Numbered from the stretch's first letter, positions 28,765 through 38,433 are shown. The stretch: DNA of 64,000 nt from Streptomyces sp. NRRL S-646 (GCF_000720765.1 NZ_JODC01000018.1:62001-126000), one strand, 5' to 3'. The notes: generated by a model not told the origin, from the letters alone. Numbers and translations: made by a program.

Positions 28765-29344
28765 ACGCGAGTCCTGCGCCAAGTCCGAAGCCCCGGCCGT
28801 CGTTCCGCACCGGCGAAGCGCTCAGTCACGGCGTACGGCACCGGCAGGCCTCCGCTTCCCCTGCGCACCCGCACCGCACGCGCACTTGCCTGCCCCACCT
28901 GGCGGGCGTCCTCGCCTTGGTGGCCGAGGGGTGCGACGCCCTGGCGGACTGCCGGAGGACGATCTGGTGGGGCGGGTGGCTCGGAAGGACTTCACACGGA
29001 GTGTCGGCGAGGGGACCGGCTGAAACCGGCGCCCCCGGTCGCAACCATCGATGTGGTGGAGGGCGCCCCGCCGAACCGGACCGGGCAATCGGGCGCTGAT
29101 CGGCGGGCTCGGTCTCGACGGCGCGGAGCCGCCGGGCGGGTGGGCGCGACGTCTACAGTGGGGACCAGGAGGCCTGAGGAGGCCCGATGAGCAGCGGATT
29201 CCACACCGGCTCGCGTACCTCGCGAACCCGCTCTCCGGTGCCACCACAGGTACTGATCTCGCCGCCGACGGCGGCATGCACGGGCTACCGATCCGCCCCC
29301 GGGCCTGATCTCCGGCATGAAACCGTCCGCAAGGAGAATCCGCC
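28765..29344. other. Largely empty interval with an SDR remnant
   Basis: About 580 bases separate the sigma-fusion gene from the sugar-binding lipoprotein. Apart from a short-chain dehydrogenase remnant at its right end, I find no gene, tRNA or clear promoter. Open frames here lack consistent third-position bias. Confidence 0.5.
29162..29308 (+). pseudogene. Short-chain dehydrogenase C-terminal remnant
   Basis: The frame reads RRPDEQRIPHRLAYLANP and then GATTGTDLAADGGM before its stop. This is the classical C-terminal end of short-chain dehydrogenases, in which a P-E-E-I segment is followed by AYLASP and TG-x-x-L-x-VDGGM. No Rossmann fold or catalytic Tyr-Lys lies upstream. It is therefore the tail of a deleted SDR gene. 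Confidence 0.6.
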
Positions 29345-30415
29345 GTGAAGACCCGATGCCTCAGACATCCCGGCCTCGGCGCCGTCACCGTCCTCGCCGT
29401 CACCGCGCTCAGCGCCTGCGGCGGCTCCGGTGCCGACTCGGGGGCCGGCACCAACCGCGCCCCGGTGGTGGGCGTCGACTATCCCCGCTCCGACACCGAC
29501 TTCTGGACGTCGTACATCAAGTACACCCCGGCGTTCGCCAAGGAGCTCGGTCTGAGGCTGGAGACGACCAACTCGCAGAACGACATCGGCAATCTCGCCG
29601 CCAACGTACAGACGTTCATCATCCACGGGGTGAAGGGCGTGGCGATGGCTCCGCAGAGCACCGGCGCGATCGGGCCCGTCCTGAGGCAGTTGTCCGCCCA
29701 GAAGATCCCCGTGGTCACCCTGGACACCCGCCCTGACACCGGCCAGGTCTACATGATCGTCCGCGCAGACAACCGCGCGTACGGCGAGAAGGCCTGCCGG
29801 TTCCTCGGTACGAAGCTCGGCGGCGAGGGCAAGGTCGTCGTGCTCGAAGGGGACCTTGCCTCGATCAATGCCCGGGACCGCACCGAGGGGTTCAACGGGT
29901 GCATGAAGGAGAACTACCCCAAGATCAAGGTCTTCGGCGAGGCGACCAACTGGGACGGGGCGGTCGCGGCCCGGAAGCTGCAGACGGATCTCACCGCCAA
30001 CCCGGACGTCAAGGGCATCTACCTGCAGGCCAGCTCCATGCTCTCCGGCACCCTGCAGGTGCTCAGGCAGCAGGGTCTGCTGGTCGGTCCGCAGGACGAA
30101 AGGCACGTGTTCGTGGTCTCCAACGACGGCATCCCCCGGGAGCTCAAGGCCATCGCCCAGGGCAAGATCGACGCCACGGTCTCCCAGCCGGCCGACCTCT
30201 ACGCGAAGTACGCCCTCTCCTATCTGAAGGCGGCGATCGAGGGCAAGACGTTCAAGCCGGGCAGGACCGACCACGCCAGCACGATCATCCGGGTCCGCGA
30301 CGGTGTGCTGGAGGACCAGCTCTCCGCCCCGCTGGTGACCGCGCACGGCGGGACCTACGGCGGGGTTCCCAGTCTCAAGAGCGACGACATGTCTCTCTGG
30401 GGCAACAGTCGCTGA
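29345..30415 (+). CDS. Sugar ABC transporter substrate-binding lipoprotein (orphan)
   Basis: This 356-residue lipoprotein has a signal peptide ending in the lipobox LSAC, so Cys near residue 25 is lipidated. The rest is a periplasmic-binding-protein fold of the RbsB type (Peripla_BP_4), with an N-terminal lobe start VVGVDYPRSDTDFWTSY and the hinge-region pattern KGIYLQASSM. No ABC ATPase or permease gene is adjacent, so it must act with a transporter encoded elsewhere or serve another sensing role. The GTG start has AAGGAG ten bases upstream. Confidence 0.88.
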   Translation: MKTRCLRHPGLGAVTVLAVTALSACGGSGADSGAGTNRAPVVGVDYPRSDTDFWTSYIKYTPAFAKELGLRLETTNSQNDIGNLAANVQTFIIHGVKGVAMAPQSTGAIGPVLRQLSAQKIPVVTLDTRPDTGQVYMIVRADNRAYGEKACRFLGTKLGGEGKVVVLEGDLASINARDRTEGFNGCMKENYPKIKVFGEATNWDGAVAARKLQTDLTANPDVKGIYLQASSMLSGTLQVLRQQGLLVGPQDERHVFVVSNDGIPRELKAIAQGKIDATVSQPADLYAKYALSYLKAAIEGKTFKPGRTDHASTIIRVRDGVLEDQLSAPLVTAHGGTYGGVPSLKSDDMSLWGNSR

Positions 30416-30444
30416 CCTGGGCGGGTCCGCCTCCACCCGCGCGC

Positions 30445-30464
30445 GTCCGGCGCAACAGCCGGAC
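30445..30464. terminator. Small hairpin between convergent genes
   Basis: GTCCGG and CCGGAC form a six-base stem with an eight-base loop. It lies between the stops of the lipoprotein and the kinase and may act as a weak terminator in both directions. Confidence 0.4.
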
Positions 30465-32236
30465 TACTTGACCTTCGACATCCGAGCCGTGGGCCGCCCC
30501 TCCGCCTCACTGTCCGACACGTACTTCAGGTCGTCCCCCACGCGCAGCAACCGCACCGTGTGCGCCACCGGGTTGCACCCCGCGTGGTTGGACTTGGCGC
30601 CCACCGACGTCGTGACGAGCTCCTTCTTCGTGACCTTCTTCAGGGTCAGTACGTCGTTGCAGACGCCCCCGAGCTGGTCGGTCTGCCGGACTCGGCCCAG
30701 CTCCTGGCCCACGCCGGCCTGATGAACGGTCACCCGGAAGGTGCCCGCGGGCAGGGCGCCGTCGAGGACGAGGCCCTGGCCCTCCCAGGTGCCGAGGTAG
30801 CCGGCGGGCACGGCGGTCCCGGTGGGGCTCTCGGCGGCGGTGGAGGCGTCGGTGGGTGAGGCGCTCGAAGTGGCTCCCGGCCCAGGAGAGTAGGCGCCGC
30901 TGCCGGAGCCGCCCGCGTCGTTCTCACTGCCGCCCGGCAACAGGTCGAACAGGAACACCGACCCCACCGTCACCGCCGCCAGCGCCCCCGCGACCGCCAG
31001 CGCCACCGTGCAGCTCAGCCGCCGCCCGCGCCCGCCGTCCCCCGGCGCGGACGCCGCAGCCACGGACACGGTGAGCCTGCCCGGACGCTGCTCGACGGGG
31101 GGCGCGTCCTGTGGCTCGGGCGCGGAGGCGGGAGACGCAGGAACGGCAGAGGAAGAAACGGCAGGGACAGACGCGGAAACCGAAGGGCCGGAGAAAGGCG
31201 CAGCCGCCGGCATCACCGGCGCCGGTCCGAACTCCCCCGTCGTCGCGTGCCCGGCCCCTTCCCCACCGGCCGTCACCGCGTCCCCGACCGAAGGGCTGCT
31301 GAACCCCACCGGCCCAGAAGGCGCCTCGTCCCCGGCCTCCAGGTTCAGCAGCTTCACGACGCTGCGGCTCACCTGTTCCACCAGCGTCCCCGGCAGCCAC
31401 CCGCCCGCCACCATGCGCGCCGCCCCGTCGGGAGCCAGCCGCCGTGCCACCTCACCGGGCGTCGGCCGCTGCCCCGGCTCCTTGACCAGGCACGCCTCCA
31501 CCACCTGCCGCAACTCACCGCTCAGCGAGCCGAGTTCGGGCTCCTCGTGGACGACCTTGTAGAGCAGGGCCGCGGACGAATCCCCGGGGAACGGCGGCTT
31601 CCCGGTCGCCGCATACGCCAGCACCGCACCCAGCGAGAAGACGTCGGCCGCACCCGTGGCCCCCTTCCCGAGGATCTGCTCGGGCGACATGTAGCCGGGC
31701 GAGCCGATGGACACGCCGGTGGACGTCAGGGACGCCGTACCGTCCGTCGCCCGCGCGATGCCGAAGTCGATCAGGAGCGGGCCGTCGAGCGTCAGCAGCA
31801 CATTGGAGGGCTTCACGTCCCGGTGCACCAGACCCAGTTTGTGCACCGCCGCCAGCGCCTCCGCGAGCCCCGCGCCCAGCACCCGTACGGAATGCTCCGG
31901 CAGCGGGCCGCCGTCCTGGACGGCCCCCGCCAGCGATGGTCCTGCCGCATACGCGGTGGCCACCCAGGGGACGGCCGCCCCGGGGTCCGCGTCGAGCACC
32001 GGCGCCGTCCACGCGCCGCCCACCCGCCGCGCTGCCTCCACCTCGCGGCGGAAGCGGGCGCGGAACTCCTCGTCCAGCGCGAAGTGCGGGTGCACGATCT
32101 TGACCGCGACCGTGCGGCCCCCGGCACTGCGTCCCAGGTAGACGCGGCCCATCCCGCCGGAGCCGAGCCGGCCGAGCAGCCGGTAGGGCCCCACGACGGT
32201 GGGCTCGTCGGCTCCGAGCGACTGCATGGCGTCCAC
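30464..32236 (-). CDS. Membrane Ser/Thr protein kinase (PknB family)
   Basis: This 590-residue protein has a complete kinase domain at residues 15-275. The Gly loop is LGSGGMGRVYLGR, the ATP lysine lies in VAVKIVH, the catalytic loop is HRDVKPSN, and the DFG motif is IDFGIAR. The activation loop carries several Thr/Ser residues (TASLTSTGVSIGS), likely autophosphorylation sites. A low-complexity linker leads to one membrane helix near residue 415, and about 140 extracellular residues follow. No PASTA repeats are present. The start may be the GTG at 32236 or the ATG three codons later. It lies 58 bases downstream of mqnA on the same strand, possibly in one transcript. Confidence 0.92.
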   Translation of the reverse strand: MDAMQSLGADEPTVVGPYRLLGRLGSGGMGRVYLGRSAGGRTVAVKIVHPHFALDEEFRARFRREVEAARRVGGAWTAPVLDADPGAAVPWVATAYAAGPSLAGAVQDGGPLPEHSVRVLGAGLAEALAAVHKLGLVHRDVKPSNVLLTLDGPLLIDFGIARATDGTASLTSTGVSIGSPGYMSPEQILGKGATGAADVFSLGAVLAYAATGKPPFPGDSSAALLYKVVHEEPELGSLSGELRQVVEACLVKEPGQRPTPGEVARRLAPDGAARMVAGGWLPGTLVEQVSRSVVKLLNLEAGDEAPSGPVGFSSPSVGDAVTAGGEGAGHATTGEFGPAPVMPAAAPFSGPSVSASVPAVSSSAVPASPASAPEPQDAPPVEQRPGRLTVSVAAASAPGDGGRGRRLSCTVALAVAGALAAVTVGSVFLFDLLPGGSENDAGGSGSGAYSPGPGATSSASPTDASTAAESPTGTAVPAGYLGTWEGQGLVLDGALPAGTFRVTVHQAGVGQELGRVRQTDQLGGVCNDVLTLKKVTKKELVTTSVGAKSNHAGCNPVAHTVRLLRVGDDLKYVSDSEAEGRPTARMSKVK

Positions 32237-32294
32237 CCCTCCCCCGTATCCCCCGTAACGACGAGAAAAGGGTAGTGCGCCGTTCCCGAACTGC

Positions 32295-33152
<858 letters not shown>

Positions 33153-33265
33153 CTAGACCCTATGAGGTACGGTGCAGCCTTCAGGGTGGTGCGGCGACGT
33201 CACCGGTGTCCCGTCAATCCCATTCCAAGCCTTCAAACGTCCGGGTGACGTGATCTTGCCCTCTA

Positions 33266-33293
33266 TTGCTTTCCGCTGCCCGCGTGCTAGGCT
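33266..33293 (+). promoter_or_regulatory. Promoter of the cold-shock gene
   Basis: TTGCTT and TAGGCT are separated by 16 bases, a good match to a vegetative (HrdB-type) promoter. Transcription would begin near 33300, giving a leader of about 150 bases before the cold-shock ATG. Confidence 0.55.
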
Positions 33294-33329
33294 CGCCGCA
33301 AGTTGCAGTTTGGTTTCCCTTGCAGTACA

Positions 33330-33358
33330 GAGCCTGCGGAGCATGTAACCGCAGGCTC
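33330..33358 (+). promoter_or_regulatory. Leader hairpin of the cold-shock gene
   Basis: GAGCCTGCGG and CCGCAGGCTC form a perfect ten-base stem with a nine-base loop, followed shortly by TCGTCGTTTTC. It lies within the long leader. It could be a terminator-like attenuator or a temperature-responsive element, as in other cold-shock leaders. Confidence 0.65.
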
Positions 33359-33449
33359 TCGTCGTTTTCAGACGTATGCAGTTGTGCAGCACTGTTTTCA
33401 CACTTGCAGGTTCTGGAGCAGGGCAACCCTTTGGGCCCAAGGAGGGCTT

Positions 33450-33653
33450 ATGGCTACCGGAACCGTGAAGTGGTTCAACGCCGAAAAGGGCTTTGGCTTC
33501 ATCGCCCAGGAAGGTGGCGGCCCGGACGTGTTCGTCCACTACTCCGCCATCAACGCGAGCGGCTTCCGCTCGCTGGAGGAGAACCAGCAGGTCTCCTTCG
33601 ACGTGACCCAGGGCCCGAAGGGCCCGCAGGCGGAGAACGTCACCCCCGTCTGA
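33450..33653 (+). CDS. cspA: Cold-shock protein (CspA family)
   Basis: This is a 67-residue single-domain RNA/DNA-binding protein. The RNP1-like KGFGFIAQ and RNP2-like VFVHYSAI motifs mark the CspA fold, and the length is standard. The ATG is preceded by AAGGAGGG, an excellent ribosome site. A 150-base leader with a strong hairpin precedes it and a strong terminator follows, so it is a one-gene transcript. Streptomycetes carry several such genes. Confidence 0.96.
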   Translation: MATGTVKWFNAEKGFGFIAQEGGGPDVFVHYSAINASGFRSLEENQQVSFDVTQGPKGPQAENVTPV

Positions 33654-33702
33654 TTCGGTCTCGGAGCCTGGTGCTTTGATCCGGAACTGAGAGCAGTACC
33701 CA

Positions 33703-33735
33703 AGGAGCCCCGTGCCGCAAGGCAGCGGGGCTCCT
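33703..33735 (+). terminator. Terminator of the cold-shock gene
   Basis: AGGAGCCCCG pairs with CGGGGCTCCT. Inside, TGCC and GGCA close a GCAA tetraloop, so the stem is about 14 base pairs with one bulged G. It lies 50 bases after the stop codon. Confidence 0.8.
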
Positions 33736-33767
33736 GCCTTTGCCCGGGCCCTTCAGACGTGCTGCAT

Positions 33768-33902
33768 GACCAGCACGAACGTCGTTCCGGGCGCCAGCGC
33801 CCAGGGTGCTGAACGGCACCCCCAGGGCCACCGCCAGCGCCCACAGCGTCTCCACGCCGCGGTTTCCGCTCCCGCCCTCCAGCTCGACAACGTCGACCTG
33901 AC
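33768..33902 (-). pseudogene. XRE-family (HTH/cupin) regulator remnant
   Basis: On the minus strand one frame reads VVELEGGSGNRGVETLWALA and then VALGVPFSTLGAGARNDV. This is the end of an XRE helix-turn-helix domain, where family members read S-R-I-E-R-G-E-x-x-P-S-V-E-T-L-W-A-L-A. No start, no full HTH and no cupin domain are found in frame, so only a fragment survives. Confidence 0.5.
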
Positions 33903-34143
33903 GGAGAACGGCGGCTTTGCGGGGTGGGCGCGGCCGGCCGGGGTACTGGTCGGGGCTGTACTGGCGATGGGGGTCCCCGCTCGGGCGCAGCCGACAGTGG
34001 GGGAGGAAGGCGCCGTTCGCGGTGGTGGTGCTGCGGGCCCCCGGGGGGGCTGAGCAAGGGTGGCCCAGTAGGAAGGGCGCGAGGGGAGGGCCGAGGGGCT
34101 TGGCGCCGGTCGATTGTCAGTGGCGGTCGCTACGGTTTTGACC

Positions 34144-34845
34144 ATGGCCGAGACCCGTGACGAGACCCTGAGCGGCGACGAGAACTCGCCCGAACCCGAC
34201 TTCCTCACCAGCACCCGGACGTTCTACGACGCCGTGGCCGAGGACTACGCCGCCCGGTTCGAGCGCGAGCTCGCGGACCGGCCGCTGGAGCGGGCGATAC
34301 TCCAGGTGTTCGCCGAACTCGTTGGCGGCGAGGGGCCGGTGGCCGACCTGGGGTGCGGCCCCGGCCGGACGACGGCCCGTCTCGCCTCGCTCGGTCTGGA
34401 CGTCTTCGGCCTCGATCTGTCGGAGTCGATGCTGGCGGTCGCCCGTCGGGAGAGCCCTGGGCTGCGTTTCGAGCAGGGCTCGATGCTGGACCTGGACATT
34501 CCCGACGGGACGCTGGCCGGGGCACTCTCCTGGTACTCGTCCATCCACACCCCGGTGGAGCAACTGCCCGCCCTGTTCGCCGAGTTCCACAGGGTGCTCG
34601 CGCCCGGCGGCCACCTCCTGGTCGGCTTCCAGGCGGGCGACAAGCACCGCCACCACGACCGCCCCTGGGGCCGCCCGGTCTCGCTGACCTTCCGGCGCCG
34701 CCAACCGGAGGACATGGTCCGGCTGTTGGCGGACGCGGGCTTCACGCTCCTCTCTCAGACGGTGCGGGAGCCGCAGGAAAGCCTGGAGGAGACGTCCCCG
34801 CAGGCCTTCCTCATAGCCCGGAAGCCGGCAGCGGTGGCCTCCTAG
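34144..34845 (+). CDS. Class I SAM-dependent methyltransferase
   Basis: This is a 233-residue methyltransferase of unknown substrate. The SAM motif VADLGCGPGRTTARLASLGL is near residue 70, with GLDLSESMLAVARRESPGL after it. The late segment PGGHLLVGFQAGD is typical of Methyltransf_11/25 proteins. The ATG chosen gives MAETRDETLSG; upstream starts add only Val/Ala codons. Its last four bases overlap the end of the convergent KstD-like gene. Confidence 0.88.
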   Translation: MAETRDETLSGDENSPEPDFLTSTRTFYDAVAEDYAARFERELADRPLERAILQVFAELVGGEGPVADLGCGPGRTTARLASLGLDVFGLDLSESMLAVARRESPGLRFEQGSMLDLDIPDGTLAGALSWYSSIHTPVEQLPALFAEFHRVLAPGGHLLVGFQAGDKHRHHDRPWGRPVSLTFRRRQPEDMVRLLADAGFTLLSQTVREPQESLEETSPQAFLIARKPAAVAS

Positions 34846-36632
34846 AGCGCGCCCGCGATGTCCAGCGCCGCGATGTAGCCGAACGTCATCGCGGGCCCGA
34901 TCGTCGACCCCGCACCGGCGTAGCTGTGTCCCATCACGGCGGCGCTGGCGTTTCCGGCGGCGTACAGGCCGGGGATCACCGAGCCGTCCGGCCGCAGCAC
35001 CCGCGCCCGCGCGTCCGTGACCAGGCCGCCCTTCGTCCCGAGATCCCCGGGGACGATGCGGAAGGCGTAGTACGGGGGCAGCCACAGGGGTGCGAGGCAG
35101 GAGTTGGGGAGGACGGAGGGGTCCGTGTAGTAGTGGTCGTAGGCGCTGTCGCCGCGGTGGAAGTCGCTGTCGGTCCCCTTCAGAGCAAGGGAGTTGAAAC
35201 GGTCGACCGTGGCACGCAGGGCCGCGGCGGGAACGCCGACGGAGGCGGCGAGGGCGTCGAGGGTCCAGGCCTTGTACGCCGCCCCCGAGCGGTACCAGTC
35301 GTCGGGGAAGGTGAGGGTCGGGGCGACGTCCTTGAACAGGTACCGGTTGCGGTAGTTCTGGTCGACGATCAGCCAGGCGGGGATGTCCGGGTCGGTGGGG
35401 TTGCGGTCGTACATGGTGTGGACGACGTCGCTGTAGGGGCCGGCCTCGTTGACGAAGCGGGAGCCCGCCGCGTTGACGAGGAGGCCGCCGGGGAGCGTGC
35501 GTTCGGCGAGGCAGAAGTAGGGCTGGCCGGGGAGCGGGATGGCCGGTCCCCACCAGGCGTCGTCCATGAGCTCGAGTGCGGCGCCCAGTTGTCGTCCCGC
35601 CCGGATGCCGTCGCCGGTGTTCTCCTTCGCGCCGACCGTCCACTGCGTGCCGATGGGCCGGCGCTGGTACTGGGCGCGCATGGCAGCGTTGTGCTCGAAG
35701 CCGCCGGAGCCGACGACGACGGCGCGTCGGGCGCGTACGAGGGCGGGGGCGTCGTCCTTCGTGACCACCGCCCCGGTGACGGCACCGCTCTCGACGAACA
35801 GGTCGGTGAGCGGGGTGCCGAGCAGGACGGGGACGCCCACGTCCAGCAGCCCCTTGCGCAACCCGGCGGCCAGCGACTGCCCCATGGTCAGTGGCGTCTG
35901 CCCCAGCACCGCCGCCTTGGTGCCGCGCGCCAGGCACTCGGCGGCGACGGCGGCGCCCTTGGCGCTCACGGCGGCGAGGGCGAGCCACTTGTAGTCGGCG
36001 CTGAACACGACCATGCCGGGAGGGACCTGCATGTACGGCGGATTGAGATGAGCGAGTTCGGCGCCGAGGAGCTTGCCGTCGAACTGGTCGGGCTCGATGG
36101 AGCGGCCGCCCGGCAGACCGCCCGGCAGCTCCGGGTAGTAGTCGCTGTACCCCTCCATCCAGCGGAAGCGGAGCGGGCTGTTGGCCATCACGAAGGAGAT
36201 CATGTCGGGGCCGTGGGCCAGGAAGGCTTTCTGCCGGGCCACGGGTACGTCCGGGCCGACGACCGCGGCGAGGTAGGCGGTGGCCTTGGCGGGGGTGTCC
36301 GGGACACCGGCGGCGAGGATCACGGGGTTGTTGGGAACCCAGATGCCGGCACCGGAACGGGCGGCGGATCCGCCGAAGGTGGGGGCCTTTTCGACGACGA
36401 CGGTGGTCAGCCCCTGCTTGGCTGCCGCGAGCGCGGCGGTCATGCCGGCCGCTCCGGAGCCGATGACGACGACGTCATAGGTGCCGAGGAGGGGGAGGTC
36501 GGCGGCGGTGGCCGTGCGGGTGCCGGGGCCTGCGCCGGCGGCCAGGGCGAGACCGGTGGTGCCCGCGGCACCGAGCACCTGCCTCCGGGTGGGTCGTGCT
36601 GTTGGTCTCACAGGTTCCGCGCTCGTGGCCAT
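34842..36632 (-). CDS. Tat-exported FAD-binding dehydrogenase, 3-ketosteroid dehydrogenase-like
   Basis: This protein has about 596 residues and a twin-arginine-type N-terminus (TRRQVLGAAGTTGLALAAG) followed by an FAD motif, DVVVIGSGAAGMTAALAAAK. The C-terminal part has YYAFRIVPGDLGTKGGL and GLYAAGNASAAVMGHSYAGA, very like KstD 3-oxosteroid 1-dehydrogenases, in which the Tyr and Gly residues here act in catalysis. A candidate equivalent of a second active-site Tyr lies in YSDYYPELPGG. KstD enzymes are normally cytoplasmic, so a Tat signal is unusual. No other steroid genes are in the window. The substrate is unproven. Confidence 0.82.
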   Translation of the reverse strand: MATSAEPVRPTARPTRRQVLGAAGTTGLALAAGAGPGTRTATAADLPLLGTYDVVVIGSGAAGMTAALAAAKQGLTTVVVEKAPTFGGSAARSGAGIWVPNNPVILAAGVPDTPAKATAYLAAVVGPDVPVARQKAFLAHGPDMISFVMANSPLRFRWMEGYSDYYPELPGGLPGGRSIEPDQFDGKLLGAELAHLNPPYMQVPPGMVVFSADYKWLALAAVSAKGAAVAAECLARGTKAAVLGQTPLTMGQSLAAGLRKGLLDVGVPVLLGTPLTDLFVESGAVTGAVVTKDDAPALVRARRAVVVGSGGFEHNAAMRAQYQRRPIGTQWTVGAKENTGDGIRAGRQLGAALELMDDAWWGPAIPLPGQPYFCLAERTLPGGLLVNAAGSRFVNEAGPYSDVVHTMYDRNPTDPDIPAWLIVDQNYRNRYLFKDVAPTLTFPDDWYRSGAAYKAWTLDALAASVGVPAAALRATVDRFNSLALKGTDSDFHRGDSAYDHYYTDPSVLPNSCLAPLWLPPYYAFRIVPGDLGTKGGLVTDARARVLRPDGSVIPGLYAAGNASAAVMGHSYAGAGSTIGPAMTFGYIAALDIAGAL

Positions 36633-36647
36633 GGCAGGTCGCTCCAA

Positions 36648-36889
36648 CCGGACGAGGGGTGGGGTGAGTTGCGCAGGTGCGGAGGTGCGGAAGTACGAGG
36701 TGGGAATGTGGCGCGGGGGTCTTGGGAAGTCAAGGCCGGAGGCAGAAGCGGTGCGAGGAATTCCGGCGGTCGGCGACGAATGGGATTCCGGAACGACCTT
36801 GGAACCGCCCGACAGTGAAGGAAATACCCGATCGAAAGAACCGGATCCCTTATTGCCGCCCTTCGTTCATGACCTGCCTGTCGTCCTCT
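36648..36889. other. Interval upstream of the KstD-like gene
   Basis: These 242 bases are less GC-rich than the coding DNA around them. No gene or clear promoter is seen. The minus-strand promoter of the KstD-like gene must lie here or just left of it. Confidence 0.4.
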
Positions 36890-37189
36890 TCAGGACCCGT
36901 CTTCCGCCCGGACCCGGGCCGCGGCCCGGATCGCCTGGACGTAGGGCTCGTCCTCGCGCTGGGTGGCCCGGGAGAGCTCGTCGAAGGGCACGATTGCGGT
37001 ATGGCCCGGATCCCGGTTGTCCATCCAGGCGGCCCAGGCGTCGTGGACATCGGCCGCGGTGACCTGTTCCCCCTTGGCCCGCATGAGGACGGCGTAGAGA
37101 AGGAAGAGATTGTCGGCGTCCGCCGGGGGGCGGGCCTGAGGCGACAGAAGTCCGCGGATCAGGGCGGCGTCCGCGCGCAGATAAGTCAC
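36890..37189 (-). CDS. DUF7701-like small protein
   Basis: This is a 99-residue soluble protein, Ala- and Asp-rich, with the pattern ADNLFLLYAVLMRAKGEQVT, then VHDAWAAWMDNRDPGH and FDELSRATQREDEPYVQAIR. From memory this matches a small Streptomyces family (DUF7701) of unknown function. The GTG start overlaps the stop of the preceding RipA-like remnant by four bases, so the two were once translationally coupled. The reading frame itself is intact. Confidence 0.65.
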   Translation of the reverse strand: MTYLRADAALIRGLLSPQARPPADADNLFLLYAVLMRAKGEQVTAADVHDAWAAWMDNRDPGHTAIVPFDELSRATQREDEPYVQAIRAAARVRAEDGS

Positions 37190-37586
37190 GTGCAGATTAT
37201 GCCGATGAACAGACCTGCGTGCAATGCCGCAAATACCCAGGGAACTTTCCGTTCGGTCGCCCCCAACTCGGTGTACCTGGTCCACCACGGCCCGCCGGAA
37301 TTCCCCGTCAGTATCTCCCACTCCTGACTGAAGGCCCGTAGCGGCAGTCGCGGTTCGTCGGCAGTTATGATGTCGAATTTCGCGCGGTTTCCGTGGCGGT
37401 GATGCCCAGCGCGCCGATGAATGCGGTCTGAACGGAGAGGAAGAACGCGTTCGCAGCACCGCGTCGGGCGGAGACGCGGTCCGACATCTCGACGGCCATC
37501 TTGTAGAGGTCGAGCAGTTCCGGTGCGAGCTCGGACGCTTCCGCACGGGCGGGATCCCCGCCGGGGGCAGCCGGTTCGGACGTCAC
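37186..37586 (-). pseudogene. RipA-type membrane protein gene with internal deletion and frame change
   Basis: The 5' part reads LLDLYKMAVEMSDRVSARRG and ANAFFLSVQTAFIGALGIT, the first helix of a family of small bacterial membrane proteins. Near 37380 the frame changes; the other frame reads AKFDIITADEPRLPLRAFSQ, EWEILTGNSGGPWWTRYTEL and ERKVPWVFAALHAGLFIG. The usual middle helices (about 60 residues) are missing. The simplest explanation is an internal deletion that also moved the frame. The stop at 37186 overlaps the DUF7701-like start. Confidence 0.65.
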
Positions 37587-37653
37587 CAACTCCAGAGGCC
37601 CTGGCCGGAGTTGCCTCTAACCTTGGTTCTTCACGACGAAGGGTGATGCGGAC

Positions 37654-38433
37654 ATGCCCCTCCCCAGCCTCCTGGCCGTCTTCGCGCACCCCGACGACGA
37701 GTCGCTGACGTCCGGCGGTGTGCTCGCCCGGCACGCGGCCTCGGGGGCGCGGACCGCGGTCGTCACCGCCACCTGGGCCGAAGGCACCCGGCGGTCCGGC
37801 GAGTTGGCCCAGGCGCTGCGCATCCTCGGGGCGGGGGAACCACGGATGCTCGGGTACGCCGATGCGCGTGTTCCCGAGTCTGCGCCGGGCGCCCCACGCT
37901 TCTGCGATGCACCGCTGGACGAGGTGGTGGGGCGGCTGGTCAGGCATGTCCGGGAGTTCCGTCCGGAGATCGTGATCACGCATGACGCGTACGGCAATCT
38001 GTCCGGGCATCCGGATCACGTGCACGCGCATCGGGTGACGGTGCTTGCCGTGCAAGCGGCGGGCTGGGGCCGGCTGTATCCGGAAACGGGGGCGGCCTGG
38101 GAGTCGGTGGACACCACCCTGGCCCGGTCCGTCGGCTCGAGTGCGGGTCCAAGCCGCGTCGATCGACACGGGCAACGCGATGCGCGACGGCCATCTGCGC
38201 TCCGCGGACTTCCTCGACGTCGACGTCCACTCCAAGATCACCTACCGCAGCACCGGCATCAGCCCGGCGGGCGAGGCCCGCTGGACCGTCCACGGCGAAC
38301 TCGCCCTGCACGGCGTGGCCCGGTCCGTCGATCTGGACCTGTCCTACCTGGGCACCGGACCCGATTCCGTGGGGCGGTGTGCGGGCGTCGTTCCGCGCCA
38401 CCACCGAACTGCGCCGCGAGGACTTCGCCATGA
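37654..38433 (+). pseudogene. PIG-L (LmbE) deacetylase, truncated
   Basis: The first 155 codons encode the start of a zinc-dependent N-acetyl-sugar deacetylase of the PIG-L family, with AVFAHPDDESLTSGG near residue 8 and SGHPDHVHAHRVTVLAVQ near residue 115, both metal motifs. After about 38120 the frame runs out of phase into a YceI-like gene and ends at 38433 with unrelated sequence. The C-terminal third of a normal PIG-L protein is missing, so activity is doubtful although the metal motifs remain. Confidence 0.7.

Larger units (their letters stand above)
33654..34143. other. Interval with a terminator and an XRE-regulator remnant
   Basis: The 490 bases after the cold-shock gene contain its terminator, then a minus-strand remnant of an HTH regulator. 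The rest is G-rich DNA without a supported gene, ending at the methyltransferase start. Confidence 0.5.

Noticed and set aside
28826..29044. A 72-residue minus-strand frame
   Set aside because: It has no ribosome site, no recognisable family and an Arg/Ser/Pro composition typical of non-coding frames.
33910..34080. Short plus-strand frame between csp and the methyltransferase
   Set aside because: It is mostly Gly, Arg and Ala from a G-rich stretch, with no ribosome site or family match.
36648..36889. Search for a tRNA or attachment site in the decay zone
   Set aside because: No cloverleaf or direct repeats were found, and no integrase gene is present, so the decay does not look like a mobile-element scar.
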